62,929 nt of DNA from CAZTQN01 sp964615765 (GTDB taxonomy: Bacteria; Planctomycetota; Phycisphaerae; Phycisphaerales; UBA1924), in NCBI GenBank assembly GCA_964615765.1, contig CAZTQN010000025.1, forward strand, positions 1 through 62,929, given 5' to 3'. Position 1 is the first letter of the stretch. Each line of letters opens with the position of its first letter. Of this stretch, positions 60,845 to 62,929 are shown piece by piece. Both the position numbers and the translations under genes were made by a program. Under the pieces are notes generated by a model, which saw only the letters and a list, made by a program, of their open reading frames with translations, had not been told where the DNA came from and made no database searches.

Positions 60845-61242
60845 TCGCGGACGCGGGGCGGGGCGGCGCGGGGCCGCGTGAGGGCGGGCGGGCGGCGGCG
60901 GTGGGTCGCGGGGTTAATTTTCTGCAAACGCAATCGGTAGTGGGTAGCGTGCGGTGCACGGGCGAGGTTTTGAGGTACACTGAGACATCGACGTGTATGT
61001 ACTGACGTTGCCTGACCCGCCGCGCTCGTCCATCCGATGGATGGGTGACGGCGTTGTGTGCGTTGGGAGCCGGAGGGCGGGGGGTGCGGGGGTGCGGGGG
61101 GGGGGCGCCAGGCTCACACGAGACGGAGCGCATGCGCAAGAGCGTGAAGAACCGGGACGGGGATCGGGGCGGGCGTGCGGACCGGCCGGCGGCGGCGGGC
61201 GGGCACGCTGGTGAGAACGTTCAACCGGAAGAGCACCCCACG
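60845..61242. other. Intergenic region upstream of the PIN-PhoH gene
   Basis: 398 bp with no credible gene. At 60932-60951 is AATCGG-TAGTG-GGTAGCGTG, which matches the porin promoter (41094-41112, AATCGG-CTGG-GGTAGCATG) apart from a 1-nt spacing difference. This suggests a common regulatory site. A further AT-rich patch (GTGTATGTACTG near 60991) could be a -10 region. A G-rich run (GGGGGTGCGGGGGTGCGGG) lies near 61079-61099. Confidence 0.4.
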
Positions 61243-62772
61243 ATGGCGACCCTCAGCAGCACGGACGCGCGGACGACCCAGGGCGGAGCACAGGCGGGCA
61301 AGAAGGCCGGCACGCAGGCGGGCGCCAAGCCGTCGGTCCGTCCGGAGCTCGACACCGAGGTCAAGCACTTCGTGCTGGACACCAACGTGCTGCTGCACAA
61401 CCCCAACGCGCTGTTCGTGTTCAAGGAACACCACGTCGTGATCCCATTCACGGTGGTGGAAGAACTGGACAAGCTCAAGCGGAACAACGACGACATCGGA
61501 CGCAACGCGCGCGAGTGCATCCGGCACCTCGACCGCCTGCGCAGCCACGGGCGCCTGATCGACGGCGTCAACTGGGGCGAGGCGGGCCTCTCGCCCGGGC
61601 AGGGGGCCGCGACGGGTCCGGGCGGGATCACGGGGTGCGTGCGGATCGACATCGTCGCGCACACGCGCCCGGCGGTGCTGTCGGTGGATTCGCCGGACAA
61701 CCGGATCATCGCCGTCGCGTGGACGCTGCACACGCAGGGCAAGCGGGCGGTGTTCGTCTCGAAGGACCTCAACGCGCGGATCAAGTCCGACGCGCTGGGC
61801 GTGCGCACGGAAGACTTCGAGAACCAGAAGGTCGACGCGGACCGGCTGTACGCGGGCTTCGAGTCGGCGACGGTCGCGGGGGACCTGATCGACGAGCTGT
61901 ACGCCGAGAAGATGCTCGCCGTCGAGAAGATCGAGGACGCGCTGAGCGTGACGGACGAGATGGGGCAGACGTACGTGCGCCCGCTCATCTCGAACCAGTT
62001 CGTCGCGCTGAAGGACGCGGAGGACGAGGGGCACACGGGCCTGGCCCGGCGGCTGGCGGACACGGATCATCTGATCCCGGTCACGGGCCCGCGCAAGCCG
62101 GTGTTCGGGATCATGCCGCGGAACGTGCAGCAGACGATGGCGTTCGACCTGCTCCTGGACGACGAGATCCGGCTGGTGACGCTGCTCGGGAGCGCGGGGA
62201 CGGGCAAGACGATGCTGGCGGTCGCCGCGGGCATGGCGAAGGTGTTCACGGAGGAGCGGTACGAGAAGCTGCTGGTGGCCCGACCGATCATGCCGCTGGG
62301 GCGCGATATCGGCTACCTGCCCGGCGACAAGGACGAGAAACTGACGGCGTGGATGCAGCCGATCTTCGACAACCTGACATACCTCATGTCCACGCGCGGG
62401 GCGCCGATGCAGTCGACCGACAGCCAGTCGAGCGAGCAGCGGATCCGCAAACTGATGGCCGACGGGAAGCTGGTGCTGGAGCCGCTGACGTACATCCGCG
62501 GGCGGAGCATCCCGCACCAGTTCATGATCGTGGACGAGGCGCAGAACCTGACGCCGCACGAGATCAAGACGATCGTCTCACGCGTCGGCGAGGGGACGAA
62601 GGTCGTGCTGACGGGCGACATTCAGCAGATCGACAACCCGTACCTCGACCAATCGTCGAACGGCCTGTCATACCTCATCGAGAAGATGAAGGGCATCTCG
62701 TTGGCCGGGCACGTGACGCTGAACAAGAGCGAGCGCAGCGAACTGGCCAGCCTGGCGGCGGAGTTGTTGTAA
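61243..62772 (+). CDS. PIN-PhoH fusion ATPase/ribonuclease-type protein
   Basis: 509 residues from ATG 61243. The N-terminal PIN domain begins HFVLDTNVLLHNPNALFVFK and has VVIPFTVVEELDKLK, DNRIIAVAW-like Asp residues and FVSKDLNARIKSDALGV. The C-terminal PhoH domain has Walker A TLLGSAGTGKTMLAV, Walker B HQFMIVDEAQNLTP and VVLTGDIQQIDNPYLD. In other bacteria this PhoH2 type is an ATP-dependent RNA helicase/RNase. An Ala/Lys/Thr-rich segment (TQGGAQAGKKAGTQAGAK) precedes the PIN domain. The shared motif with the porin promoter hints at a common control. Confidence 0.92.
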   Translation: MATLSSTDARTTQGGAQAGKKAGTQAGAKPSVRPELDTEVKHFVLDTNVLLHNPNALFVFKEHHVVIPFTVVEELDKLKRNNDDIGRNARECIRHLDRLRSHGRLIDGVNWGEAGLSPGQGAATGPGGITGCVRIDIVAHTRPAVLSVDSPDNRIIAVAWTLHTQGKRAVFVSKDLNARIKSDALGVRTEDFENQKVDADRLYAGFESATVAGDLIDELYAEKMLAVEKIEDALSVTDEMGQTYVRPLISNQFVALKDAEDEGHTGLARRLADTDHLIPVTGPRKPVFGIMPRNVQQTMAFDLLLDDEIRLVTLLGSAGTGKTMLAVAAGMAKVFTEERYEKLLVARPIMPLGRDIGYLPGDKDEKLTAWMQPIFDNLTYLMSTRGAPMQSTDSQSSEQRIRKLMADGKLVLEPLTYIRGRSIPHQFMIVDEAQNLTPHEIKTIVSRVGEGTKVVLTGDIQQIDNPYLDQSSNGLSYLIEKMKGISLAGHVTLNKSERSELASLAAELL

Positions 62773-62821
62773 CAGAGGCACTGGGCATCAGGCACTGGGC
62801 ACTGGTGGGAACCGGGAGAAG

Positions 62822-62859
62822 AAAAAGCCCCCATGCCGAGACGAGCCCGGCACAGGGGT
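62822..62859 (-). terminator. Hairpin terminator for a gene beyond the right edge
   Basis: CCCC-x-TGCCG pairs imperfectly with CGGCA-xx-GGGG (62829-62858), with an A5 tract before it. On the minus strand this is stem then T5, the orientation that would end a leftward transcript coming from beyond the window. It is 49 bp after the PIN-PhoH stop. Confidence 0.45.
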
Positions 62860-62874
62860 GTGGGTGTGGGGAAA

Positions 62875-62929
62875 CGGGATTCGGGATTCGGGATTCGGGA
62901 TTCGGGATTCGGGATTCGGGATTCGGGAT
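62875..62929. repeat. GGGATTC heptamer tandem repeat
   Basis: About eight perfect CGGGATT units run to the right edge of the window, so the true length is unknown. The same heptamer starts the tract at 42920. The unit is not a multiple of three and lies between genes. Confidence 0.9.

Overview
The window is high-GC DNA, almost certainly from a planctomycete of the class Phycisphaerae. The strongest sign is a set of eight secreted proteins that end in the same Cys-bounded, dockerin-like tail (two copies of a VQD-[IL]-F-[DE]-[FY]-L element, with a Cys as the last or next-to-last residue). I know this type from Planctomycetota annotation as the GC-type dockerin. A PEP-CTERM-type protein, an HAF-repeat/Ig protein, planctomycete-style zinc ribbons (CxxCGYxLxGL...CPECG) and a type IV pilin-like pseudopilin fit the same picture. 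I see no rRNA, tRNA, IS element, phage or CRISPR array.

Layout. 0.2-6.6 kb (+): two large dockerin-tailed exoproteins, one with HAF repeats and Ig domains and one a matrixin-type metalloprotease. 6.8-14.4 kb: pirin, an inactive-looking M16 peptidase homologue, two unrecognised proteins, a 21-residue lysine-rich protein behind a GATC-dense non-coding region, a YtcJ-type amidohydrolase and a 2-hydroxyacid dehydrogenase. 14.7-17.2 kb (-): a tight four-gene operon (MauE-like membrane protein, small Cys-rich protein, membrane-anchored unknown, pseudopilin). 17.4-19.9 kb (-): a Wzm/Wzt-type polysaccharide ABC exporter. 20-21.4 kb: a 7Fe/8Fe-type ferredoxin opposite a LuxR-type regulator. 21.5-37.2 kb (-): five dockerin-tailed exoproteins, including a 1437-residue protein made of about 33 six-cysteine repeats and a subtilisin-like protease whose catalytic Asp position is Glu; one small zinc-ribbon gene is interspersed. 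37.3-42.8 kb: nuoE, a PhoR/PhoB-type two-component pair and a divergent OprP/OprO-type porin, which together suggest phosphate control. 43-47.2 kb (-): another dockerin protein, a PEP-CTERM-type protein and a TolC-type outer-membrane lipoprotein. 47.6-62.8 kb: GH35-type glycosidase, class II DAHP synthase, an Arg/Thr-rich basic repeat protein, a GT4 glycosyltransferase, a CMD/AhpD protein, CoaD, a minimal nucleotidyltransferase, a metallo-beta-lactamase-fold protein without its metal ligands, a PilZ-like protein, a GbsR/MarR-type regulator, a DUF456 protein and a PIN-PhoH ATPase.

Common theme. Much of the window builds the cell surface: dockerin-tailed proteins, disulphide-rich repeats, a pseudopilin, a polysaccharide exporter, a porin and a TolC protein. 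The best candidate for something undescribed is the six-cysteine (CC...C...C...C..C) module. It occurs about 33 times in one protein and again directly before the dockerin tail of two others. The MauE/Cys-peptide/pseudopilin operon might belong to the same thiol-handling envelope biology, but that link is inference. Start codons were chosen from Shine-Dalgarno spacing and signal peptides, and differ from the longest open frames in many places.
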